From positions 62,001-126,000 of the forward strand of contig CM049990.2 in NCBI GenBank assembly GCA_016630955.3: DNA of 64,000 nt, given 5' to 3'. The stretch's first letter is position 1; each line of letters opens with the position of its first letter. Below, one piece after another: positions 54,565 to 63,704 of the stretch. The translations under genes were made by a program, and so were the position numbers. The stretch is from Didymella arachidicola (taxonomy: Eukaryota > Ascomycota > Dothideomycetes > Pleosporales > Didymellaceae). Below the pieces are notes generated by a model that was given only the letters and a program-made list of their open reading frames with translations, was not told where the DNA came from and ran no database searches.

Positions 54565-55828
54565 CTAGTGCTTGTTTGCCCGCCTTGCCTTGCCGGGCCT
54601 CGCCTTCGCCGCACCACCAGTCTTGCCCTTCATCTTTCTCGACGAGAAGCCGCGGCCATCGCTGGTCGACTCAGCTGTGTTGCTCTTGGCATGGCGCTTC
54701 TTGCCGCCAAAGCCAAACTTCGCGTCCTTCTTCTGGCGCTTGCCACCGCCTGCTCGGCCTTCGCGGCGGTCGGGCTTGGAGTCGTCAGCCTCGAGGCCAA
54801 TGTCAAAGAGGTCTTCCTCATTGGTCTTTGTGATGTCTGCACCCTGGCGTTCTGTGAATGATTAGCATGCATGAGACAAGCATGAGTTTGAGCGGCATGA
54901 ACGTACTCCTCTTCAGCAGGTTGATCTGCTCCATTGTGTCCCTCTTCTCCTTCGCACGCTCCTGCATCTTGGCAACCTGGACCTGCTTGCCGAACTTCTT
55001 CAAGTCGCGCTGCTTGCGCGCCTCAGCAGATGCCTTCTTTCCTGCTGCCTCGTCGATAAGCTTTTGCTTGATCTTGCCCATGTGCTCGTCGCTCTTGACC
55101 ATCTCGGCGAAGTAGTCTGCGGGCCGCGAGAACGACACACCCTCCTTCTTTAGTCTGCCGCGCGCATCCTTGACTGAGGACAAGCATTGCTTGTAGAATG
55201 CAAGCTCGCGGTTGAGGTCGTCTTCGACATCGGCGATCTCGACAGGCTCGGTTGTGGTGACGGATTGGTACTCTGAGAAGGCGAGCTTCGAGTACGGGAG
55301 TTCTATGCGCTTCAGAGCGGCTGTGAGGGCGGCGGTGTTGTTGATGGTGAGGCGCTGGTGGGGAATGATGTCGCCCTTGTCTTCAGATGCCAGCGACTCG
55401 ATGTCAGAAAGCGGGATATCCTCTGCCTCCTCGTCCTCGTCCTCGTCCTCTTCTTCGTCATCCTCCTCATCATCGCCACTGACGTCGCTTTCGCTATCCT
55501 CGAGACGCGAAAGATCGAATGCAGGCCGCTCTTCCACATCGTCCTCGTCTTCGCTGTCGTCGTCGTCCTCGCTACCCTCGGTCTCCCACTCAGCCTCCTT
55601 CTCAGTTGCCTTGGTTGCCTTCTTTCCGTTCTTAGAATCCTTGGCCTTGCTGTTAACCTTGACCTCGACCTCATCTAGCGGCACACCGCCTGCCTCGTCG
55701 TCTTCGACAGCCGGCGCATTCTTTGCCTTGCGCTTCTCAGCAGCCTTCTCCTTCTTGCGCTGCTTCTCAAGGGCGACGTCACGGCCCTGCCTGGCGTCAA
55801 GGATCTTCTTGAGCTTTGCCTTGGCCAT
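54565..55828 (-). CDS. EBP2: rRNA-processing protein Ebp2, 402 aa, 2 exons
   Basis: Nucleolar factor needed for 27S pre-rRNA processing and 60S subunit assembly. Exons 55828-54907 and 54851-54565. The N-terminal third is basic (MAKAKLKKILDARQGRDVAL), followed by long acidic runs (EEDDEEEDEDEDEEAEDIPL). The conserved Ebp2 core starts at NTAALTAALKRIELP and includes LNRELAFYKQCLSSVKDAR, KEGVSFSRPADYFAEMVKSD, DEHMGKIKQKLIDEAAGKKA and KKFGKQVQVAKMQERAKEK. The second exon adds a Lys/Arg/Gly-rich tail (GFGGKKRHAKSNT). It is divergent from the HSBP1-like gene with 325 bp between. Confidence 0.95.
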
Positions 55829-56153
55829 TGTGCTTGAGACTTGTAATATTGCGTGCGTATGCGGTCTTGTCGCGAGTCCAGATGTCAAAGCTCCAGCAGC
55901 GAAAATCGACACAAAAAAGAGTGGAGACTCCGGCGGTTTGTTGACCGCCTCCCAATGAGGAAAGAGGCCGCGGCCCGCAGCCCACCTGGATGCGAGTGGA
56001 CCTTCCTTCACTCACGCTTAGTCTTGCCGTACAGCGTTTTATTTACATACCTGCGTTGATTATACTGGTGATTCAGACTGTTACATAGTGTTACATTCGA
56101 ACTCGCAAATTACTTTAAGATCGCAATTTTGCTTACATCGAATCAACACGACG
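55829..56153. promoter_or_regulatory. Shared upstream region of EBP2 and HSBP1-like genes
   Basis: The two genes start back to back 325 bp apart. A TTTTATTTACATACC stretch near 56037 is A/T-rich. No defined element is assigned. Confidence 0.4.
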
Positions 56154-56493
56154 ATGTCTACCCCTCAGAAGCGGTCTCCAACGCCCAGCGACACCACGGT
56201 ACGTATACAAGCACGTCACACAGCACCTACTAACATGAAACAGACACCAGGGCTCAACACCAGCACAGACAGCTCTACCGAGCTCGCTGCTGTGGTTGAT
56301 GATCTTTTGAACCAGCTCAACACCAAGTTTACGACCATCAGCAGTGACTTGCTATCAAAGAGTGCGTCACCCATCACCACGAATTGTCGACATACTCATC
56401 ATGTGCTCAGTGGACGATATGTCGCGTCGTCTGGACAATCTTGAGTCGCAGATCCAGGCCGGCGATGGGAAGAGCTCGAACGCAAGCAAATAG
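56154..56493 (+). CDS. Heat shock factor-binding protein 1 (HSBP1) family, 81 aa, 3 exons
   Basis: Exons 56154-56198, 56244-56361 and 56411-56493. After a 30-residue Ser/Thr/Pro-rich lead comes one continuous amphipathic helix, LAAVVDDLLNQLNTKFTTIS, then SKMDDMSRRLDNLESQI. This is the trimeric coiled coil of HSBP1, with hydrophobic residues every third or fourth position. HSBP1 binds the HSF1 trimer in animals and also takes part in WASH-complex assembly; which role holds in ascomycetes is open, since they lack a full WASH complex. Too short and too split for ORF-based finding, but the splice phases are clean. Confidence 0.88.
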
Positions 56494-56993
56494 GTACTCA
56501 TAGCAGGCGAGCCAATAGCACCCGCGTTGAATAAGTCGACTGCACCGGCTGCATCTCCAGTGCCAGGCAAACATTCCTTCAAGTCTCTCTCGCCCACTTT
56601 GCGGAGGAACTGATGGGGTGCTTAGATAGTAGGCATCTTCGATTTTGCCAGCAACGAAGACTTAATCGATGTCGAAGCGGAAGGGTAAGGAAACGTCTCA
56701 CGACACAGCATAGTTCGGCGAATGGAGTATGGTAAAAAGCTTTTCGAATCGATATCCTGAATTTTATGTATACACGCTAGATCATTGTCGCGTCACATGC
56801 AAGCCAAAGCTCTGCTTTTGCATCCCTTGCCCTCTTACAACTCATCCTTCCTGTATCCAGGATTGGGAAATCTCGGGCCCTCATCACACATCATCACTTT
56901 GACTCCTCCATCCTTGTGCATGAGCTCACAGCTGTCTCTCTACGACTCGCTGCCTCGCTTTGCATCGTTGCTCTTCTTAGACTTGTGGTTTCC
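56494..56993. other. Intergenic
   Basis: Convergent 3' regions of the HSBP1-like and disulfide isomerase genes. No gene recognised. Confidence 0.4.
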
Positions 56994-58139
56994 CTACAAC
57001 TCGCTCTTGTCGTCAGTGCCAAGGAACTTCTTCAGGATGTTGCTCCTGCTGATCAGGTCATCGAGCTTCTCAGGGGCGAGGTTGCCCTTGCCGATGAGGC
57101 CCTGGAGACGGTTGGACTCCTTCTGGGCGTATTCCTTGTTGGCGCCAATCTTCTGGAAGACCTTGACGTAGTACTGAGCGTACTTGTCCTGCATTTTGGA
57201 CGCAAGGGTGGTAGCTTCCTCAACACCGTCGCCGTAGGCAGCCTTGAACTTCTCGATGACGGTGTCGAAAGCCTCGATGGTTCCGCCAGTGGCGTCGAGA
57301 CCACCACCGACAGCGCGGTGGGTACCGGAGTTCTTGTTCAGGAAGTCAATGAACGCCTCCTCAGAACGGCCACCCTCGTAGGGAGTGGGCTCGAGGGAGC
57401 CCTTCTTGAAGTACTTGATGGTAGGGTACGAGGAGACGCCTTGCTCCTTTGCGAGAGCCTTTGCGTTCTCGGCTTCGGCGTCGACCTTGGCGATCAGGAC
57501 GTTAGGCTCGTTGACGAAGTCGTTGGCGAGAGTCTCCCAGATGGGGGCAAGGGTCTTGCAGTCTGCAGATTGTCAGCGATTGGTCAATGGTAAGAAATCG
57601 AGCGACGTACGTCCGCACCAGGGGGCAGTGAATGCAACGAGGACATCCTGGTCCTTTCCGACCTTCTGCTTGAAGCTCTGGTCATCGAGGAAGGTGACGG
57701 TGCTAGGAAGCTTGCCCTTGACCTTGGGCTTGATGGCAGTCTTCTCGGTGATGAACTTGGTTAAGCTCTCGAGATCACGGCCGCCCTTGTAGTCTTCAGG
57801 CTTGTCGCTCTTTCCATCAAACCACTTCAGTGTAGGGAACCCAGTGACGCCGAAGCGCTTGCCCAGGGACTTGTGCTCGTCCGCATCGACCTTGGCGACC
57901 GAAACCTTGCCAGCCGAGTGCTGGAAAACGCCGGCGAGCTCTTCGTAGACGGGAGCGAGGTTCTTGCAGTGGCCACACCACGGGGCGAAGAATTCGACGA
58001 GGGCAGGCTTGCCTGACTTCAGGACGACTTCATCGAAGTTCTTGGGTGTGAGGTCGATGACGGAGGATGCAGGCGCTGAAGCAGACGCAAGGGCGGGGAG
58101 CAGCGCGACGACCGCGGGAAGGATACGGTTGAACAGCAT
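56994..58139 (-). CDS. Protein disulfide isomerase, P5/TigA/Erp38 type, 365 aa
   Basis: ER-lumen oxidoreductase that forms and shuffles disulfides. Exons 58139-57611 and 57562-56994; the intron falls inside the second active site and splicing restores PWCGHCKTLAP. Signal peptide MLFNRILPAVVALLPALASA, two thioredoxin domains each with WCGHC (FFAPWCGHCKNLAPVY and AFTAPWCGHCK), and a C-terminal all-helical ERp29c domain (KFKAAYGDGVEEATTLASKM, QKESNRLQGLIGKGN). It ends KSEL in place of the common HDEL/KDEL. Matches Aspergillus TigA and Neurospora Erp38 in order and length. Confidence 0.95.
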
Positions 58140-58559
58140 AGTGATGTGTGTTGCAGTCCTCAATTGCGTGTGAGGTCTGAGTTAGGTGGGAGAGTTTGAA
58201 GTTGCGGTGGGGAGCTATCGACGTAGCTGCAGCAGGTGGCGGGACGCCTAGCGGGACGTGGCCTCTTGCTCTTGCCTCTCACTCGAGTAAGCTGTTTCAG
58301 TAACCTGACAAATCAATATGAAAGGAATCGTTGAACACCGAAAGAAGCAGCGAGCTACTCTGATCACTAAACCTCATGCACAATAAATGATCGACCTTTC
58401 CACGTTGCGTCGGGGTCAGGGTTCGGCTTGGCGGATCCGTGAGGTAACAATATCAACCATACACTGCAACAGAGCCTCAAGCTGTCAAAGCAGTCAATTA
58501 CAAGGATAAATGTTCTCAATTGGGTATCAAAATCATATGCACCGGCTCCTGCACCTGGG
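58140..58559. other. Intergenic
   Basis: Upstream region of the isomerase gene. A CGTGGC sequence at 58256 is in the expected area for an unfolded-protein-response element, but none is proven. Confidence 0.3.
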
Positions 58560-59018
58560 CTATTTCTTGTTCTTCTGCATGAGCCTCTCAAGCATGCTCA
58601 GCCCGTCATCGTTGCTTGCCTTCTTCGCCGCCGGTTTCTCCTTAGTCTTGTCTTGCGCCTTCGGGGCAGCAGCAGGCGTGGCACCACTGCTCTTCAGCGC
58701 CGCACTCGCGCCCTCGATAGCTGCCTTCAGCGACCTTGGATCCGCACCTTTGATCTCTTGGATTTGCTTGCCGTCCTTGAACAGCAGGAAGGTTGGCATG
58801 GCTTGAATTCCATACTGCGCAGCGATTTCTCGTGCCTCGTCGACGTTGATTTTGACAAAGGCGAACTTGTCACTGGCATTCGCAGTGCTGAGCTGGTCGT
58901 AGATGGGCGCAATCTGCTTGCAGGGCGGGCACCATGTTGCGAAAAAGTCCGCGATCAAATAGGTGTGGCTAGAGAGTAGTGTGCGGAAGTGAAGAGGCTG
59001 GGTGACTTCAGTCGGCAT
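58560..59018 (-). CDS. Thioredoxin with WCPPC active site and basic C-terminal tail, 152 aa
   Basis: Cytosolic disulfide reductase fold. Residues 1 to about 105 are a thioredoxin domain: LIADFFATWCPPCKQIAPIY, KFAFVKINVDEAREIAAQYG, IQAMPTFLLFKDGKQI (cis-Pro), then EIKGADPRSLKAAI. The active site is WCPPC where most thioredoxins have WCGPC. A 45-residue Ala/Lys-rich tail follows and ends in a short helix (LSMLERLMQKNKK). ATG 59018 is chosen because it begins the thioredoxin fold; the longer in-frame start at 59084 is not ATG. It sits 420 bp from the disulfide isomerase gene on the same strand. Confidence 0.93.
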   Translation of the reverse strand: MPTEVTQPLHFRTLLSSHTYLIADFFATWCPPCKQIAPIYDQLSTANASDKFAFVKINVDEAREIAAQYGIQAMPTFLLFKDGKQIQEIKGADPRSLKAAIEGASAALKSSGATPAAAPKAQDKTKEKPAAKKASNDDGLSMLERLMQKNKK

Positions 59019-59387
59019 GTTGAGTGATTTTGTGGTGAGATGTTGTGCTTGGATGGTTTCCGTTATGCGTTCAAGACGCTGCACTGACTGGTCGATCTTG
59101 AAGGTTTTCTTGTAGAGTTCGGGTGGATCTTCGGCTAGTTATAACCTACCAGAGTACTTCATGTGCGCATTGCGCGATGTTGTCGAAGCTTCCAGGTGCT
59201 AAGCATCTCCACAAAGAATCGTAGCTAAGTCTTGCCCAATCAGCATTTGTCATCTATTCGAGCCCCACTTATACACTTTGCCCTAACAATCTTGATTTGA
59301 GACCCTCGCATACGTCTCATCTAACATCTTTCTCCTGGGCCCTATCACGCATAGGTCATGAGCCCTGGCATCGTCCTTCGTCATGGG
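59019..59387. other. Intergenic
   Basis: Thioredoxin upstream region and 3' side of the regulator gene. Nothing recognised. Confidence 0.4.
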
Positions 59388-60665
59388 TCAGCTGGAAGGG
59401 TCTTCCACGCTCCTGCTGAAAGTCCCTGATGGAGCTTCGGACGCCAAACCAGATCCTGGTTGAGCTGCTGTCGATAGAACACGATGCGGCCACTTCAAAA
59501 GTGAACGCCATTCCGCTCTCCACTGCAAAATTCCCATCAGAAAGTATGCTGTCCGGTACGCCCACTTCCACACCGCTGGCATCGGTGAACGCCACAGGAC
59601 CACACTCCAGTACAATACCAATACAAGAGCCATGCTGTCTTCTTCTTCCAGCAGCTCTAGGAACTCAGGTTGCAGCCATGCCGGGAAATAGTAATATCCA
59701 TCGATACTCCTGGGCCAAGAAGAACAGTATTCGACCCACTCGCAAAGCACTGCGAACGCACCTTGGCAAATCTTCGCCCGCTGCAGCTTTGCGGGGTCGT
59801 TTTGAATCTCAGTGGATGTGGCGTCAATTGCGGATCCCAGCGTTCGCAGGCTTGCCTGCAGAGCTGGATCCAGTGGCAGGCCAACTCCGGACGTACGCTT
59901 CAGTATCACTTGCCATAGCTTTGTACAGACAAAGTAAGGCATGGCTTCTCTTCCGATTTTGCTATTCCACCGTAGAACCTTCATTGTCTTTGCAATATTG
60001 AATTCGGCCTCGACACAGTACGTCTGCGAAGTAAACTCGAACACCAATACGAAGCCTTGAAAGGTCAGGACTGCAAGCCAATTTTGCTCAGTAACAACGG
60101 GCGTCGCCTTGCGGAAGAGCTCTGAAGCCTGTACATGGTGGCTGTATGCCGATACAGAGTCTTTGGCTCCACGCTGGTGTGGTCGGGCCATCTGCAGGGA
60201 TGCCAGACTGAGGACGCAGTGACCCAGGTAGGGCGACTTCTTCGTTTCTGCGCCGAACACTTTCGCCCACATCCCACTCTCTGATTCACCGAACCAAGAC
60301 CGCTTGAGCACGACATACGTGACATAGGTGAAGTCGTCTTTGCTCGGACTCAACGTACTGGTAGGCAGCATTATGGCGTCCTTGTAGATTGGGCCAGTCA
60401 CGCTCTTAGTTTGCTGTAGGGACCAGTTTTTGAGTAAAGAGTTCGGGTAGTTGATGATGTATCGGTACTTGCAAGATTCGTGTCTCCGGGTACAGCTGCC
60501 GCACGAGGGAGTCTGCGCATCACACTGGTATCTCTTCAGCACCATCCGCCTGCGGCTCGTGGGGATGCTCTTCAAACCCACCTTGACTTTCCTTCGCTTA
60601 CACTGCGTACACCCATTCCTCGTCTTGTGGTGGAAGCTTCGCAGACCCTGCGACTTTCTGGCCAT
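59388..60665 (-). CDS. Zn(II)2Cys6 transcription factor, about 406 aa, 2 exons
   Basis: Fungal binuclear-cluster regulator. Exons 60665-60582 and 60524-59388. The 57 bp intron lies inside the zinc cluster; after splicing the six Cys read CTQCKRRKVKCDAQTPSCGS then CTRRHESC. The rest is the fungal-specific middle domain (FVLVFEFTSQTYCVEAEFNI, AFAVLCEWVEYCSS, ALVLVLYWSVVLWRSP), close to the short C6 regulators of sterol-uptake type (Upc2-like architecture) in which the ligand-binding part is alpha-helical. The target genes are unknown. Leaving the intron in keeps the frame open, so it is easily mis-annotated as one exon. Confidence 0.9.
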   Translation of the reverse strand: MARKSQGLRSFHHKTRNGCTQCKRRKVKVGLKSIPTSRRRMVLKRYQCDAQTPSCGSCTRRHESCKYRYIINYPNSLLKNWSLQQTKSVTGPIYKDAIMLPTSTLSPSKDDFTYVTYVVLKRSWFGESESGMWAKVFGAETKKSPYLGHCVLSLASLQMARPHQRGAKDSVSAYSHHVQASELFRKATPVVTEQNWLAVLTFQGFVLVFEFTSQTYCVEAEFNIAKTMKVLRWNSKIGREAMPYFVCTKLWQVILKRTSGVGLPLDPALQASLRTLGSAIDATSTEIQNDPAKLQRAKICQGAFAVLCEWVEYCSSWPRSIDGYYYFPAWLQPEFLELLEEEDSMALVLVLYWSVVLWRSPMPAVWKWAYRTAYFLMGILQWRAEWRSLLKWPHRVLSTAAQPGSGLASEAPSGTFSRSVEDPSS

Positions 60666-60954
60666 GATCAAATGCAGCGCCCACAATCAGGCTGCGTATG
60701 ACGCCTGACGAGACCTAGGTACCAATTGCACTGGGAGGTATACGAGCTCGTGTAGTACGTGGCAGGGTAAGTGCCCTCTTTTGAATGCGAATCCAGTATC
60801 GATACTGCGTCTCCACCCGGCTATGACTGGACGGAAGCATACATCCTTCCCTGCTGACAAGCTTGGCGTAAGATATCACACGATATGCAGGGGTATACGA
60901 GACACGTGACAGTTGCAAAAACAGCCTGAACTAATTATTGATATGTTGTATACG
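60666..60954. other. Intergenic
   Basis: Upstream of the Zn2Cys6 regulator. No gene or defined element is seen. Confidence 0.4.
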
Positions 60955-61240
60955 TACGTTCGAAACGCCAAGATTGAAGTGAGTCAAGCAGAGCGGCTGT
61001 AGCTTCGAAACACCAAGTTCGACGCAACGGTCGGGTGTAAGAATACATGTTCAGCGCAGATGCTGTGGTTGGGCACAGTAAAGCCGGTCCAGCGCGGAGG
61101 CTGTAAATACGGAATAGTGAATTCGACATAACAGTTGACTACAAGCATGCTCAGCGTGAAGGCTATGGTCTTAAAAGAAGCAAAGGTCGGGTACAGGAGT
61201 GCGAGTTCGGTATGAGCTGTATATTCGACGCAATTGGTCG
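60955..61240 (+). repeat. Degenerate tandem repeat, period about 103 bp
   Basis: TTCGAC recurs at 61018, 61122 and 61224, each followed by (G/A)(C/T)A(A/T)... and CAGCG.(G/A)(A/G)GGCT elements (61053, 61091, 61153). Shorter echoes, TTCGAAAC(G/A)CCAAG at 60959 and 61004, extend it on the left. The copies are strongly diverged. Function unknown; it may be an old minisatellite. Confidence 0.4.
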
Positions 61241-61257
61241 ATTAGTCGTCCAAGAGG

Positions 61258-62684
61258 TCACTCTCGATATCGTTGGAAGGCGGCAGGAGGACCGGGGTCA
61301 TCAAGGTCAGCAGGGAGGGAGGAACGAGGGTCCGGGCCATCAAGGTCAGCAGGAAGAAAGCTATTAAAGATCCTACCGTACTCATTTCGCTTGGCCCTTG
61401 AAGCTCTCGAAGACTGCTCTCTGTGAAGCAGGGCGGTGAGGTCTTCCAAGTCGTCTGTCCGAGCGTCCTGGTCGTCCCTGGTCATGCGAGATTCCAGCTC
61501 CGTAGTCTTTTGGACTCTTCTGCTGTTGGTCTTGTTCAGATCTCGACCTTGACCACGAGGTCGGTGCTCTGGGTTTTTGGTGCTGTGTCGGCTGATATGC
61601 TGTTTGCCTCTGTCATCGTCTCTAGACGATAAAGCCTGGACGAGAGGATTTGGCGTAGCAGCGATTGGACGTGGCTGTAATGGCTGCTGAGGCAAATTGA
61701 CGGACACATGGACCGGGTTGGGGAATGGCGAAGCATGCATGCTGAGAGTCCAACTGCCATACTGCTAGCTGCTGGGCACCATATTATACGGTTGCGTTGC
61801 TGCATTACCATAGCTGCCGAATGGTTGCGATGGCAGATCAAAGGATCCATTATTGCCGTAGCCCTGGCTGTGCATGTCGTGGCCGTAGTTCTGCTGGGCG
61901 TAACCATTACCCTGGCTCTGCCTGCCGTAACCGTAGCCCTGGTTCATGCCGCCGTTGAGACCACGCTGACGGGATTGCGGATCTTTGGGCTGTGGTTTGG
62001 GGCCTGGATAGACAAAGACTTGGGGCGCTCCGGTGACAAGCCGCAAGGGTCCCTTCTGAGTGAAGCGAGGCACCAACGTCTCGTTGCAGTCTTGTCCAGG
62101 CTCGAGGTAACCGTTTGCCATCAAGACAGCGAACTGCTGCTTTGTTGGTTGGAAGGAGCCTACCACAGGCATGACGACCATCTTGTGATCGGGGCTCTGC
62201 TAGAACCGGTGGATCTGTAACAGGCTAAAATAAGAGGAGGAGCAGAATCTCTGGTGGAGTGATCAGTAATACTCTTCGAGAAGGCAAGACAGTGTTCACT
62301 TACATAGTCGTCGTGCACTTCACCGCAGCCGCCGCATATCCTACGACACGGACTGTTCCATTTCCTTTCCTACTGAGGCTGGTAGCAGTGGTAGCAGTAC
62401 ATGCCTGACTTGAGCTGGGGAAAAACGGTGCCCGGGGCCTTGCTGAATATATAGTCCTCCTCTGGTGGCTGGAGGCGTTGCGGATGAGGCAAGTAAACAC
62501 GACCGACGCCCCTGGGAACAATCGGATAGAACGAATCGACCTGATGCTGGGTGAGGATTAGAGGTCCTTCGTTGGGGTGAGGGAGAAGCTCATCCTTGGC
62601 TGATGTAGCTGGTATAGCTGGTCTGGCTGTTGTAGCTGGTTAAGAGTGATAGTTCATAATCTGTTGATTATGTTTCCCAGACAT
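61258..62684 (-). pseudogene. Cys-motif and Gln/Gly-rich gene with four in-frame stops
   Basis: Exons 62684-62304 and 62214-61258 with a GTAAGT..TACAG intron in phase 0, giving 446 codons. The N-terminal third is Pro-rich with FYPIVPRGVGRVYLPHP, then Cys pairs MYCYHCYQPQ and CRRICGGCGEVHDDY like a small zinc ribbon. Exon 2 has VGSFQPTKQQFAVLMANGYL, a Gly/Gln/Tyr/Asn-rich stretch (GGMNQGYGYGRQSQGNGY) and a charged tail. Stops: TAA 62640, TAG 62370, TAG 62200 and TAG 61765. Three sit in Gln-rich context, and all four are one C to T away from CAA or CAG. There are no frameshifts. Either recently inactivated or recoded; family unknown. Confidence 0.5.
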
Positions 62685-62972
62685 GGTGGTGTGTGGGCGA
62701 GGAAGCAAAGGTTTTGCGAGCCTGAGCGATTAATATCCTCAGTGCGTGGCCGCACGCTAATTGAGAAAACGTCTTGGCGCAAACGAGTGACGCTGCAGGA
62801 CAGATCTGTGACCCTCACCGTTCCAAATGACTGAAGAAGTGAGAGATGAGCCTCGAATTATGTGAGAGATTTGAGCTAGCATATTACCCGTGGTACAAGG
62901 ACCGACATGGGCTTGAGACATGTCAGTACCGGGGCATCAGGTAGCAAACATCGAAGCTGACGGCAGCGCCGC

Positions 62973-63704
62973 TTATACACCCCGTCTTCGCTGCAACACC
63001 ACATCGTCCCCTACATGATCGAGCCATTTTTCCATCTCTGGATCAAGCTGAACACATGCACCTGTGTCGTGAGCGGCTGCTCTGTACCAGGATAGCATGA
63101 TCCTCTTCGCGTTCCTACGCACTTCTCTCCACTTGTTGTTTTTCGCAACGATATCAGAGTCGCTAGCCCAGATAGTGATACATACTGGAATGACAAACTC
63201 GGCTCTTCCGTCTCATTCATTCGTGGCGTAAGTTTCATTGGCGAGCTCATAGGCAAGCGCATCACGAACCGCCTTCGTCCTTTCCATTGTCTGGTCATTT
63301 TCGTCGTTCTGGGGACACTGTCGCATATGATCATGCAGAACATTGGTCGCTGCGTTACGATCTTCTCTTGCGTCCTTCAAGACTTGTTTCTGCTCGAGCC
63401 ATGACTTCATCAGCTCGGTGTTGTTGTCCTGTATCCGTCGTAGTTCATCGAGAGCGTTCGAATGATCCTGTTTCGCCTGCTTCTTGAGTGCTCTTGCTCC
63501 GTTTAGGTGTCGTGCGCTCTGCTCGAGGCGTGCGCTCATCGCGGAATTTTCCTCCATCCAATCTCCCTTCTCGCGGCGGAGCACATCTATACTGGCCTGG
63601 AGGGCCACGTTCTCGGTCTGGAGCGCTTCGAGCTGGAGCTGAAGTTGATCGACAACACTGACCGGTCTTCCGAGGGACATACTCCCTTCATTTTGACGTA
63701 ACAT
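62973..63704 (-). pseudogene. Coiled-coil family member D with one in-frame TGA, 243 codons
   Basis: The frame from ATG 63704 to TAA 62973 is open except TGA at codon 164 (63213-63215). Residues 20-130 are coiled coil (DQLQLQLEALQTENVALQAS, DNNTELMKSWLEQKQVLKDA). After the stop the same frame goes on with AEFVIPVCITIW and NNKWREVRRNAKRIMLSWYR, which parallels gene C (SIIILPIHLPVL and NPDWEDIRRIHEEVLTRWRL). The shared order, coil then beta-like stretch then W-x2-(I/V)-RR helix, marks it as a family member 20 kb away. CGA to TGA explains the break. Confidence 0.55.

Noticed and set aside
59388..60665. Single-exon reading of the Zn2Cys6 gene
   Set aside because: Keeping the 57 bp in-frame intron would split the six-Cys cluster by 19 residues; removing it gives a textbook cluster.
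16477..63704. A variant genetic code in which TAG, TAA or TGA is read as an amino acid
   Set aside because: Intact genes in the same window end normally at all three stops (RNR2, EBP2 and PDI at TAG; WD40 and Trm3 at TGA; ALDH at TAA), so general reassignment is excluded.
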